In this document: one piece after another, positions 48,459-61,574 of the stretch
How the letters are laid out: every line of letters starts with the position of its first letter
How positions within the stretch are numbered: the first letter of the stretch is position 1
DNA from: Ziziphus jujuba
Lineage: Eukaryota; Streptophyta; Magnoliopsida; Rosales; Rhamnaceae
Assembly: GCF_031755915.1 (NCBI RefSeq)
Contig: NC_083380.1
Coordinates: 33,018,501-33,082,500 of the forward strand
DNA: 64,000 nt
Direction of reading: 5' to 3'
The notes under the pieces: model-generated
Database searches by the model: none
Seen by the model: only the letters and a program-made list of their open reading frames with translations
Told to the model about the DNA's origin: nothing
Program-made: the position numbers and the translations under genes

Positions 48459-51400
48459 TGTAACACCCCATCCCGAAGTACATCAGAAATTTCTCAAATT
48501 TGATCAAGGTTGACCGAGTTTGACCGTCGTTGACCGAGAAGGGGTCAGATATTGACTTTTTGGCTCCTAATGGAATTTCACATTGACCGAGGTACCGTTA
48601 TGAAGTACACGTTGTCACGAGTCCATAGACTAGTAGCACGTTGAAAACGGAGCTATTGATTGAAAGTTATGAGCAAAACAAGTTGAGGTCCAAACTGTCC
48701 AAAGGGTGCTGGAATTGACTTTTTGGTCATGCAAAGTTGAGTTTTGACTCATGCATGGTTATGAAGTACTCATCGATATGATTTTATAGACTAGTGGTAC
48801 GTCCGATTTGGACATGTGGTTTGAAAGTTATGAACCTGTAGAGTTTTTCAAATACAATATTATTTTAATATTATTTTTAAATATGTGAACAGTGTACCAC
48901 GTGTGACTTAATAAAGGGTGCCATATGTCATAAGGGTGAGATGCCACATGTCAACCATGATTAAATACCATATTACTTTATTATTATTCTATACAATAAT
49001 AATATTTTAATATTATTTAATTATTTTATTTTATTTTCTTTTCTTTTCTTTTATTTTTTTCCTTCCCCCACGTGGGAAAAAAGGCCCATGGGCCCCTCCC
49101 TCTTTCTTTCTTCTTCTTCTCTTCTTTCTTCATTTTCTCCTTCCCATCAATATCTCTCTCCCTGTTGCACCTTTTTCAGCCACCGGACGGCCACACACGC
49201 TGGCTAGGGAAGGAGCCCATTCCTTGGCGATGCCAACCTCCAATTTTCCTGGCCAAATGCCGCCGGACGCACCCAGATCGGACCGGTGAAGTCGGCGGCG
49301 GTGGGTTTGAAGTTTTCCGGCGATTCTCGCTGTTTTCGGCCAGCCCATTCCGATCTTGCACCTTTTTCCCTTTATTTTAGGTCTTCTGAGTTCAAATATG
49401 GTCTCCAATTGTTTAAATTCGAAGTGGTTCGCGAGTTATGAAGATGTGAAATTTGGCCGGTACTTTCCGGGCAAATTCCGACCACCACCGGTGGAATTGG
49501 GGTTAATGGAGGTTGGTAATGTGATCCTCATCTCCTTAGCTTTCCATAGACACCTTATTTGTGAATTTTAGATACCGTTTGCATTAGCTCCCCCGGGTAC
49601 CAGGTATTATTTACTTGAATAAAATATTAGTTTATTTGATTGTGTAATATTATTGCTCTAGGAGCATGTGTGCGTCGTGGAATTGATCCCATGGAGGATC
49701 TTGGGTTAATTGCGTGCTCGAGGTGAGTGACCCACCTTCAAAAATTAATTTCGGGTGTCAAATTAATTATATTTCATTATATTTTAATATTTGGATGTTT
49801 ATATTATATTAATTATGTGATAAATTGCAAATTAAATTTTGATGCTAATATTTGGACAATTTGAAATGTGTATATGTGTGTGCACCGAAGCATATTTCGA
49901 TTTTGATAAATTATGGAAATTCATTTTATGAAAACTTGATATTTAAAGAAATTATGATTTTAACATTATTGATTTATTGTTGAAATTATTATGAGTTTAT
50001 TTCAAGCAATAAAAATGCATATATATGGATTTATGAATTTTGGAATTTTTATGTGATTTAATTATATTTTGAATTTTGAGGAATTGAAGGAATATTTATT
50101 TTAAATTATTGATAATTTCATTGATGGATTCATTATGTGTTTGAAATGTATATTTATGAGAATTTTGATTATTGTGGATTTTATGAGGATTAAATGACAT
50201 ATTTGATTCAAATTGGTTTTCGAATATTTGAGAAAGAAATATTGACTTAATTTATTATGTTTCAAAAATATTTATGCCATTGGAAAATTTGGATATTGGA
50301 ATTGATGGAATTTATGACGATGATTTATAAAATAATTGTCGAAAATTTATGGGTTTAATTGGATGGAATCAACCCGGTAGTATTTATGAGATTTTGAGAT
50401 TTGAAAATAAATATATTGATTTTATGATTTTTAGATGCACCATACACGTACTGGTATTTTTTATGCATGGATATGATTAGCTCGCAGGTGGATGTGGTGA
50501 GTGCGCAGGTAGGTGTGAGTAGTGCATAGGTGATTTATGGGGTTGTCCTGTGGTTGCCATCGGATGAGGGTAGGCCGCCCCTCCATGGTCGGAACGCCTG
50601 CTAGTAGCAGCGCAGTGGGATGCCACGCGCCGTATACCGATTTCTCTCTTTAACCTCCTATCTGGCGGTGCTCGGGACGCTGGATACCGTTGACACCATT
50701 GGTATATAGTGGGTGTATCAAGTGGTTTTCGGAACATGATTTTCAAAATAAATATTTTGAAATTATATTTAAATTAAAATGTATTTAATATTGTTTTTAT
50801 TATTTATTTCAATTGGAGATTTTAATACAATTTTATGGAATTTTATTATGTTTTTAATTACCTATTTATATTAATGCTTTAACAATGCATTTTATCTTGA
50901 TTTTACTATTTACATTGATTTAATGATTTTAAAGAGATCTTACCATGTTCTTACCATTTATTTTCAATGGATGTTTTAATTTGGTTTAATTATTCCTTTA
51001 TTTAATTGTTTAATTAATTAATTCATTCTAATTATTTTAATCATTTTCCTGAATTGTCTTAGTGTAAGTTCATTAATATTTTTGTATTATTTGGTTATGA
51101 CATTTATCAATCATTTAGTAATTGTTACAAAATTATTTTTATTCTATTTCTATTTTATTTTCATTATAAATTTTGGATCCTTGATTTATTATACTTTATT
51201 TTATATTTAGTTGAGTAATTGTTTCCTTGGTTTTTGGGACATACAAATAGCGGGTTTTGTAAAACGTTTTAAAAAAAAAAAGAAAACTTTTCCAACTGAA
51301 TGAATCGTGAGGGTTTTGAGGGAAAATATTATTTTTAACTACCTATTATTTATTTACTTATTTCTTATTAATCAATTAATTAAGTTATTTACCCTTTTAT

Positions 51401-51905
51401 TATTATTATTATTGTACAGTAGATAGGGTCACTCACTGAGATGATAAGCATCTCATGTTTTTAAATTCCGTTCCCTTAGGCCCAGGTTAGTCGACATTGA
51501 TTGTTCGGGGGCGAGCTTGACGTCTTGGTTCGTTGTCAAAAGTCCAAGAGGCTTTTCCTTTCCCTTCTATGTTGTATTATTTCTTTTTATCTTATATTGT
51601 ATTAAATTTCATATTCAATTGTAGTGGATAACGCTCTGTATACTATTTGGACGTTTATTTATTTAATTTTGCACTAGTTCCATGTCATTTATTTGAAGTC
51701 CTGGAAATTTGTGGAAACAAATTTTAGTAAGGTGGGAGGAATAAGGTGGTGTTTATTGGAGTGTGTTTATGTGCAGGGAATTTTGTGGTAAGTCCTACTA
51801 TTAGGGGAGATGCTGCCAGATTTTTCGTTGGAAGGTTCGGTGGTGTTTCCCTAGGATCAGGACTAGTCTAGGATTCCGGTGAGAGATCTTGGACGGATCT
51901 TGATA
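48459..51905 (+). mobile_element. Solo-LTR-like element G
   Basis: Starts TGTAACACCCC and ends GGATCTTGATA (degraded CCTGACA). Perfect target duplication GCTAA at 48454-48458 and 51906-51910. Length 3447 bp. The paralogous sequence at about 55930 reads straight through (AAGGCTAAGGACTTG) without it, giving an internal empty site. The element holds W-box cores, a G-box core CCCACGTGGG (49066), a GC-rich block (49180-49500) and the CACTGAGATGATAAGCATC region (51434). No coding capacity. Confidence 0.88.
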
Positions 51906-53089
51906 GCTAAGGACTTGCACTCTAATAATAATATACGTTGAGTTATATTTGAAATAATTTTGATAAGAAGTGGCTGAATATATTTGCAGGCAATTGGATA
52001 TGATGAAATTGAAGAAACAGAGGCATAAAAATAGAGTATTGAAGCTAAGGCAAAAGAAAAATATGCTTTACTGTGCATTGGCATACATTAGAATGTAATC
52101 AGAGACTATGCATATCTATAGTAATCTGGTACAGTAATTTGTAAGGAGGGTTATTAAGATTTCTTGGACATGAAGTACTCAACCAAAATACTTTTTTTAT
52201 TTTTTTTTTTGAATGAAGTTGCCGGCTATGAGTAAAAAATTACAAATTATGTATTTTTTAACATAATGTACAAAAGCATATGACTTTATTTTGAGCTTTC
52301 CTAGCTTTCAAAGCACTGTAAAAACCAGTACTTAAGAGCACATTTCCAAAGATCTTGATAAAAAACATTTTTAAACATAAATAGTGAAATTTTAAAAAAT
52401 TCTCCAATAATACTATAAATTATGTTTTTTATTTTTATTTATTTTTATAGATATTTATTGACATGTTTATTTCTCTCTTTTCTTACATGAATTCCCTCAA
52501 AATTATTAATAATGAAAAGAAGTGCAAATAGGCAGAAGCAATAAAATTAATAATTAAAAAATATGATAATAGCTTGTGGAAATTTGTTCAACATTAATAT
52601 TCAATATACATGTGTATTTGGTTTAAAAAGTGGATTGGAACATGCTTTTTTGGAAATTGCTCTAAAGTCTTTGCAGTAATACGGTGATAAGCTGAATGTG
52701 CTGCAGCCATGTCATCACACAATCTGGATCAGCAAAAGTTTGTTTCGTATAAAACAAGTCAAAGTGATAAAAAATATCTTCAAATTTTTGAAAATGCTGC
52801 AGGATAAATAATATCAGAGATAAAGCAGGTATAGTTATATGATAAAGTTGGTGTAGTTATCAGTCATCAGTAATCTTTATTTTGTATTTTCTTGTAACTC
52901 ACGGATGGCACAATACTTGTATAAATAATGCTGTAAAACCCATTTTTAAAATAAGCAAGAAATAAACAGTTTATCAATAGAGTGTATACAGTACAAAGCA
53001 CTTTTTTGTCTCGTTCATTGTCTTTCTCATCATACGGATGGTCTACAAAGACTTATGAAGCCCTTATCTCTGGGTCACACACTAAAATT
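51906..53089. other. Rest of duplication unit 1 and gene-free spacer
   Basis: 51906-52100 matches 55930-56130. 52680-53010 has features of a small copia-type LTR piece (TATAAATAATG near 52918 and an AATAAACAG stretch near 52961), but I cannot fix its ends. No coding gene. Confidence 0.45.
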
Positions 53090-53340
53090 AGTTTTCATCC
53101 TTTAATAAGGATATTGAATTTGAAAGGGACTTGCCGTTAAGCGTTGGAAAAATAAATAAAGAGATAGAAAAATACTAAGAAACTGGAAGTTACAAATCTG
53201 ATATTAAAAGATGTCAAAACAGCATGTGCTCTATTTTTGGTAATCACAAAGACATAAATAGCTTCTTCATGCTATTCTCAATAAAAAGGGAAGAAAAAGT
53301 TGTAAATTTCATCAGATGTATCAGAGCTCATAAATCCATG

Positions 53341-53478
53341 CATTGTCAGTAATATGACTGATGGCCCTCGATTCGTCTGTATTCAGAGCATGTATGGTAT
53401 ATGTCATTTCATTGTCAGTAATATGACTGATGGTACTCGATTCGTACGTATTCAAAGTATGTATGGTATATGCACCCA
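53341..53478. repeat. 69-bp tandem duplication
   Basis: CATTGTCAGTAATATGACTG starts at 53341 and again at 53410; both copies run to GTATGGTATATG. Confidence 0.9.
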
Positions 53479-54404
53479 CAGTTCGAATTTGGAATTTCAC
53501 TTTGGAAGATCATACATGTCCCTATAATGTAATATGACGAGAAGCATGCTTGGCAATGTTCTCTAAAAAATAAAATATAAAAAAGAATGCAAATTATTTA
53601 TGTGTTGAAGGTTTAGTCGTGATAAAACAGAGGTTCGGCGAGGCGGGCAATCTAGAGAAGGTAATTGTAGAAGAATTCAACGGACTGTATGAATCAAGCA
53701 AATATGGACATCAGAGGATCACCAGCAAAAAGTAAGAGCAACTGAATGATATTATACCTCTCCATTTTTAACAGAGGTTATGAGTGAGAAAATATATATT
53801 TATTCCAGCCTGATTAAGTATGTTTTTGTATTTTTGTAGTGCTATTTTTTAGTGGAAAACAAAACTCTTCCAAGCATTTCAATCATTTCTATTTTATTAT
53901 TATTATTATTATTTAATCTATTAATTGTGTATAATTTGCATATGTAAAGTGTGTGTTAATTGTAATTATAATTTGCCACATATCTAAAATAACAACAAAT
54001 TTGAAGGAAAAAAAAATTGCAGCTATATATAATTTGGTTTTTTTTTTTTCTTTAACTTTATTGTTATTTAAGATATCTGTTATACTCCAACCATTACAAA
54101 CCAATAGTATTTAAGATAAACAAATTATATATTTAGGTAAAAAATAAAAAAATAAAACTAAAAATCAATCAAGTCACCAAATGGCTCTCATTTATTTATT
54201 TATTTGTTTACTTTTGATATTATTGGTTCTTTGAAAAGTCTTGTTGTGGTCCACCACCATTCTTAAATAATAAGATTAATGTATGACATAGGGTATATAT
54301 ATATATATAAATATTTTTTTTCCCGGTTTTCATTATGTGAGTCGTTATTGTTAATGATTTTATCTAGAAATTTGTTTTCTTCCTAAATTTTATGATAGGA
54401 ACGA

Positions 54405-55211
54405 TAGGAATGGACATGGATTGGGTTGGTTCGGTTTTAGACCGAAATACAATTCAATCCATACTAATCGGTTTTTCTAATATATAATCCAAATCAAACC
54501 AAACAATTTATTATTAGAACCATTTATTATCGGTTTGGTTTGGATTGGTTGATCGGTTTGAAATTTACTAATTTATAAATATATAATACAAATAAAAAAT
54601 TTTTCAAATATAAAATATAAATAATAAATTATAATTATCCAAACATAAAATACAATTAGAATAATACAACATAGTCTACAATGGAAAATAAAGAAGAAAA
54701 TGTAGCAAATGATACACATCATGCATTTATCACGTAGCAAGTATTAATGTCATCATCTCACTCCTACAAAATCAAATTAAAATTATTAGAACAAATAATA
54801 TAAAATAATACATTCATCAAAATTCATTCTCTCGTGAATCGATTTGGGATTTGGGGATGTAAAAAAATATATATATATATTAAAAATTAATATATAAAAA
54901 TGAAAGAAAAGTTAAAAATTAATATATAAAAATGAAAAAAATATTAAAATTTATATATAAAAATGAAAAAAATATTAAAATTTATATATAAAAATGAAAA
55001 AAATGAAAAAATATATAATTTTTTAATTATATAATATATTATTTGGATTGAATTGGATTTATATTTCCAATTCATAACCCATCCAATCCATATAGTTTAT
55101 AATATTTTGAATCCAATCTAATCCAATTGATGTAAAAATCCAATCCAAACCATTAAAAATTGATTGGATTGGACGGGTTGAACGGGTTGGATTAGATTTT
55201 GCCCACCCCTA
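54405..55211. mobile_element. Non-autonomous hAT-type DNA transposon
   Basis: Left end TAGGAATGGACATGG and right end (inverted) TAGGGGTGGGCAAAA form imperfect terminal inverted repeats of the hAT type. An 8-bp target duplication AGGAACGA/AGGAACGG (54397-54404 and 55212-55219) matches at seven of eight bases, the size hAT elements make. The 807-bp interior is AT-rich, with repeated AATGAAAAAAATATTAAAAT units and no transposase. Confidence 0.8.
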
Positions 55212-56265
55212 AGGAACGGTGTACAAAGAGAGAAAAAAGAAAAGCCACCACATACTGAGTACGAAAAAAATAATGGGGCTATACATGAGCCATACAACTC
55301 TAAACAAGTGTTCAACACAAGTACAATTTCAAATGGATCACCAAGATGCAACACAAGACCCCAGTACTTTCATAGAATGTTAAATCAATACATATTTTAA
55401 CATCTACAATATTTTCCCTTCTAATGGAATATTGATTTTGAAAGTGGATTGGCTATTTTGATCAAGACACAGATTTTACCATTAGATTTAGGGAAATATC
55501 ATAAATATACAAGAAATGTAGGAGTTACAAATCAACAAAATGTATATATAAAGGATATCAGCTTTCAAATATTAACAAGCACCAAAAAATAATAATAATA
55601 AAAAAAAAAAATTTATTTTCCATATTTAAGTAATAAATTGATCGAGGATAAATTATATTATATTTTTATTCTGTTTACATTTCTTTTGCATATATATATA
55701 TATATATATATATTTTACTTTTAAAAAATTATCAGATATCTTTTATTTTTAAAAAATTATCGAACAACTATTCAAAATAATTCCATTTTGTTTTGTTGTG
55801 ATTTCTTTTTATAAATGCTTAGAATGCTCATTATTTTTTTAGAGATGACAAGACTTAATTTTCATTAGACTTACAAAAATCTACATTGGAAAAAATTTTG
55901 CATTTGCCTCTTTCGTTTTTCAACTATTACAAGGCTAAGGACTTGTAGTCTAATAATAGTAGTATGTATTGGGTTAGATTTGAAATAATTTTGATAAGGA
56001 GTGGCTGAATATATTAGGAGGCAGTCTGATATAACGAAATTGAAGAAACAGAGACATAAAAATAGAGTATTGAAATTAAGGCAAAGGAACTATGTGCTTT
56101 ACTATGCACTGGTATACATTACAATCTAATAAGACTTTGCAATAATATTCTTTATTTATGAATTTGATGGAAGCTACCAGAAAATTGCTAGTACTTTGGT
56201 TCTTTCACAATGCTCTAACAACTATAAAATAAGTCATAATAAGCCTTTGTATATATTACTACTAG

Positions 56266-59200
56266 TGTAACACCCCGTCCTAAAGTACGTTGGAATTTTT
56301 GCACGTTGACCGAGGTTGATCGTTGACCGAGAGGGTCAAAATTTGACTTTTTGTTTTGGATGGAATTTTGTGTTGACCGAGGCATCATTTCAAAGTATGT
56401 ATCATCCCGAGTTCGTAGACTAGTAGCACATCGAAAACGGAGCTACGGTTTGAAAGTTATGAGCAAAACAAGTTGAGGTCCAAATTATCTAAGGGGTGCC
56501 GTGTTGACTTTTTATTTTTGGAGATATGAGTTTTGACTCATGTACAAATGTGAATTACTCTTCGATACGAGTCCGTAGACTAGTAGTTCACCTGATTTGG
56601 ATATTTTGTTGAAAAATTATGGACCTGTAAAGTTTTTTAAATACATATTATTTTAATATTATTTTTAAATATGTGAACAGTATACCACATGTGATTTAAT
56701 AAAGGGTGCCATATGTCACAATGAAGGGATACCACATGTCAACCATATTAAATACTATACTATCTTAATATTATTTATTTATTTTATTATTTTTATTATT
56801 TTATTATTATTATTATTATTTAAAAAAAATTTTTTTTCGTCACGTGAGGAAACACCCACGGAAATTTCTTTCTTTTTCTTTTTCTTTTCTTTTCTTCTTC
56901 TTCTTCTTCTTCTTCTTCTTCTTCCTTCTTCCTTCTTCCTTCCTTCTCCCTTTCGGCTTCACCCCGTTTCTCTTTTTTTTTCGATCATATGAAGCCACAC
57001 GCACCTGATGGGGAGGAAGAGGGGCAAGATTCTGGCTAGCAGCCAGAAAATGGCTGCCAACCGTCGCCGGATGAGGCTGGATCGGGCTTCGTTGCCAACA
57101 ACGGCAAGGTTGGCTCCGTCGGCAATCTGACCACCACCCGGCCAAATTGATACTCCTTTCCACCTATTTTAAACCTCCAGAGCTCGATTTTGAGGTCCAT
57201 TCAGCTCAATTCCCTACCGTTTGGGAGACACGACAAGTTGAAGTTCGACCGAAAGCTTCCGTCCACTTTCCGGCCACCTCTGGTCGAGTTGAGTCCAACG
57301 AAGATCGGTAACGTATTCCTCGTCCCCTTAGCTTTTCATTGATACCTTATTTACGAATTTTGGACACCGTTTGTGTTAAACCCCCCAGGTACCCGGTATT
57401 ATTTATCCGAATAAAATATTAATTTATTTAACCCTGTGTAATGTTGTAATTCTAGGAGCATGTGTGAGTTGTAGAATTGATCCTATGGAGGATCTTGGTT
57501 GGATTGCATGCTCGAGGTGAGTGATCCACCTTCAAAATTATTTTGAGTTGGTAAATTGTATATATTTTGTGTTGATTATATATTTGGAAATTATATTTCA
57601 TATGTTAAATATTTAATAAATTTATATTTGGAATTTTGATGCCAAAATTGACTGGAATTAAATATTTGTGCATTATAAAATATTTTTGTTTTAAGGATTA
57701 TATGAATTTGGGATTTTGTTAATTATTATTAAATTTCTTTGTTGGAGTATTTAATAATTAAATATTTGAGAAATAGGTTTTATGTATTTGATATTAAGAG
57801 AATTTCGATATAGAATTATATTGCCAATTTATGATAATTTTTTTTAATATGTGTTTTGGTGCAAAAATATATTTTGGGACTTAAAATTCATGGTTTAAAG
57901 TTTGATTTAAATTATTGTTAAGTTTAATGTTGACGTTATGATGGTGATTTATATGAATTTAATTGCATTCGGATTTGATATAGTTTTTAATATCATTTTT
58001 GGTATAGCTTGATTTTAAGGATTTGAAGAAAAATATTTGTTTTAAAAGTATTATGCTTCAAAAATATTTTTATGCATTTAAATATTATGGAATTGATTTA
58101 TTTATGGTGAAATTAATGGATTTTAAAGTGATGGATTTATGATGAGGATTAAAGAAAAATTGTGGGATTGTGAATTTGAAAAAGGGTATGATTTCCACGG
58201 TGAGTTTTGAAAAAAAAAATTATTATTATTGTTATTTTTAAAATAATATAGTTATTTGTTTTAAACGCACTCATACAGTACTGGTGTTCTGTACTATGTA
58301 TGTGGATGAGCGCGCAAGTTATAATGTCTCCCATGAGTTGCCATCGGACCAAGGGAAGGCAAGTTTGATATTGGCTATAAGCCGCCCTCCTCCATGGTCG
58401 GGATGACGGTTTAAGCAGCGGCGCTGTCGGGATGCCGAAGCGATCGTATGCAAGTTTCTCTCTTTAATCTCCCGACAGATGGTGCTGGGGACACTGGGTA
58501 TTATAGGGCATCACTAGTATATAGTGTGGTGCGTCAAGTATTATTTTTCAGATATAAATTTCAAATCCTAAAGTGTTAAAGTCGTATTTGAATTAAATGT
58601 AATTAACTTGTTTTATCACGTATTTAGAATTAGTATTTTCTAAAATGTATTTATTCATGATTTTATCAATTATTTTAAATTGGTGTTTTAGAATTTTATT
58701 TTACCATGTTAATATTATTTATTTAAATTTTGAGATTTTAACGTGGATTTTATTATATTTTTTTATCTATTTTAAATTGAGGTTTAAAATCTATTAAAAT
58801 GTTTCCTTGATTATTTTATTGATTTAAACTATAAATTTTAAAATTTATATACTAAGTTTTTTTTGTTTTATGCCAAATTTCTTTAATACAAGTTTATTTA
58901 CGATTTTATTTATTTTATCTAGTGATGTTTATTCTAAATTTAATTATTGGATTTTTAAAATATTTTCAATGCATATATTGAGTTCTAAATTAATATTTGT
59001 ATTTATGTGCATTCTAAATTATTGCATTCCGTTTAATTTGATATTTCCTTGATTATTTTTTTTATGTAAATTTTATTGTGAATTTGCTTATTTTATTTAT
59101 GATAATTTAATAATTGTTATTAAAATTATTCTTGTTTCTTATTATACATTCTAGATCTTTGATTTAATGTATTTTATTTATAATTTATTTAATTAATTAT

Positions 59201-59866
59201 TCCTTGATTTTTGGGGCATAAAATATTGGGTTTTGCGAAAATGTTTTAAAAGGGAAACTTTCCAATGGAGTGAATGGTGAGGGTTTTGAGAGAAAATATT
59301 ATTTTCAATTAATTATTATTTATTTACTTACGTATTCTTAATTAATCAAGTGTACTATAATTATTATTACTATTATAATTGTATAATAGATAGGGTCACT
59401 CACTGAGATGATTAGCATCTCATGTTTTTAAATTCCGTTCCCCTAGGCCCAGGTTGGGAGACGTTGATCATCCGGAACAAGTCCGATATCTTAGTTCATT
59501 GCCGAAAGTCCAAGAAGCATTTCCTCCCTTTTTCCTCTCCATCTTGTATTGCTTCATCTGTCATTGTATTAATTTCATATTTATTTGTATAATGCTCTGT
59601 ATATGGATTGGACAGATATTTGTTTAATTGCTTACTGATTCCCTGTTATTATCTTGGAGTGCTGCAAATATGTCGAAATATATTGTAGTAAGGTGGGAGG
59701 AATAAGGGGATGTTTCTAGAAGTGTTTTTCGTGCAGATAAATTTTGTGGTAAGTTCAACCCTTAGGGGAGGTTCTGCCGGATTTTTCATTAGAGGGTCCA
59801 GTAGGGTTTTTTTGGGATCAAGGCTTGTCTAGGGTTCCAGTGAAGAATCTTGGACGGGTCCTGACA
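56266..59866 (+). mobile_element. Solo-LTR-like element H
   Basis: Starts TGTAACACCCCGTCC and ends GGACGGGTCCTGACA, the cleanest ends of the family. Flanks ACTAG and GCTAG match at four of five bases. Length 3601 bp. Contains a CTT microsatellite (56893-56922), the GC-rich block (57000-57320), AGGTGAGTGATCCACC (57514) and CACTGAGATGATTAGCATC (59402). Gene-free. Confidence 0.85.
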
Positions 59867-61082
59867 GCTAGTCCTGATTATTTCTTAGTAGAAATGGCGA
59901 GATTCCAGATGCAAGATTATTAAAGCTTATGATTAATTAGCATGAGTTTCCATATGTGGTTTTTCCAATTAAAATTCTTTTATATATATATATATATTTG
60001 AAAAAATAATGACATTATAAATTTATCTGGAGAAGAATTCATATACAACCAAACTATTTGGAATGCATTCTGATCACCTAACCAAATGATTGGGTCGTGG
60101 ATGAGATGGTATGGCGAAATAATTGTGACATTAATTTGGATATTCTGCCTTGATTACATTTTTAGTGTAAGGAATGTTATTGCAAAAGAAAAGGAAAAGA
60201 AAAAGAAAAAGAAAAAGTGTAAGAAATGTAAAAGGTAATGTGTTTAGATTACCAAGATATAGATTATATATATATATATTGATCACTAGATTACTTAACT
60301 TCACACATTGATTTTATAAATTTGTTTGATAAATTATTTGGGGACACTACATAAGAAAGCTATATAACAGTCCTCATAGATCCCTACCAAATAAGAATAA
60401 AAGAAAAGAAAGCTTGTAAGCTTTGTTAGATTAATGAAACTAAGATTCAGAGATATCCCTCTGCTCTTCTATTGAGTTTGGCATTTATTAATGTTAAGCA
60501 AAAACATTCAGTCCTTCCACAGTTATTTACCAATTCCCCTGCTCAACTGTTCACATTTTTAATTAACAGGCTTCAAACAAAAATATTAAATTTCAAATTG
60601 CCATATGAAATTCTTTTTTAATATATAAACCGTTTGAGTATTATCCATTTTTACGGCCATACAGACAAAATAAATTTTCCTTAATCATGTATTTTCATTT
60701 GGATATAGCTCAAATCACAAGCGATATAAAATGCCAAACCATTGCTGCTGGCAGGATTTATATTACACCTGATGTTGTTTTTTAACAAAAATTAGTTCCC
60801 TTATCAGAATATAAAGGCCGGTTTCCCATAAAGAAACCAAGTCCAATAATACGTCTTTTGTTCCTCTAGCTCTACCTTTTCACGAAACATAAAGATGAAT
60901 CAGACTTGTCACCTAAAGGTGTTCTACGTCAGGACCTTTGCCATTATCTGATCAGCCACGACAAACTACACGTGATTCAACTCCACAATCCGTGTCCCAT
61001 GCAGCTTCCTTTACTACCAAAAGCTGCACCCCACCTACCTGAACTTCACGTGAATCACCTTCCCAGGCTTAGGGAAAGATTG
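59867..61082. other. Gene-free spacer with an RLP downstream relic
   Basis: 60400-60480 resembles 11170-11245 (CTCTGCTCTTCTATTGAGTT). A less AT-rich stretch at 60840-61075 has no recognisable protein and one CACGTG-like site. TA microsatellites at 59980 and 60269. Confidence 0.4.
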
Positions 61083-61275
61083 GAAACAAAAAGCTTATAG
61101 AAAGATTAAGAAAAAGCTTAATTGTTATTAAGAAAAAACTACTACAATACTTAGCCGTTTGGAAAAAGAATTTGTAAATTATTAATTGTTATGAAGCTTA
61201 GTGAAAGATTAATTGGAGAAAAAAGCTTCATTGTTATCAAGAAAAAACCAAACTTCAATATACAATACATAGCCT
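61083..61275. repeat. 109-bp imperfect tandem duplication
   Basis: GCTTAATTGTTATTAAGAAA at 61116 recurs as GCTTCATTGTTATCAAGAAA at 61225; both are followed by ACAATAC-TAGCC sequence. Confidence 0.7.
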
Positions 61276-61574
61276 TTGACTTAGGCTAGTAAACCCTACT
61301 TAAAAGTTTCATTAAACCAACTCATACAAGACCTAGTAACAATAAGAGCAGGTTATTATAAATACAAAACAACAAATACTCTACATACACTATTAACAAA
61401 GACCCAGTTGGAATTGTATATATTTTCTCACTAATAATCTCTGGCAAAAAATTGAAGAGGAATAATATCAATCAGTTATACTGTAATTAATGTCATATAT
61501 ATTAAAATAAATCCAATAACACGTGATTGAGTCAGGTTACGTAACATGCGACTACTGAATCGTGTTGGCACAAA

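Larger units (their letters stand above)
53090..56140. repeat. Segmental duplication, unit 2
   Basis: Colinear with 46200-52100 but without solo LTR G and with its own 0.8-kb hAT insertion. Gene-free. Confidence 0.72.

Noticed and set aside
59880..59930. Short LRR-like text (RNGEIPDARLL) after element H
   Set aside because: Only about twelve residues and stops on both sides; chance similarity cannot be excluded.
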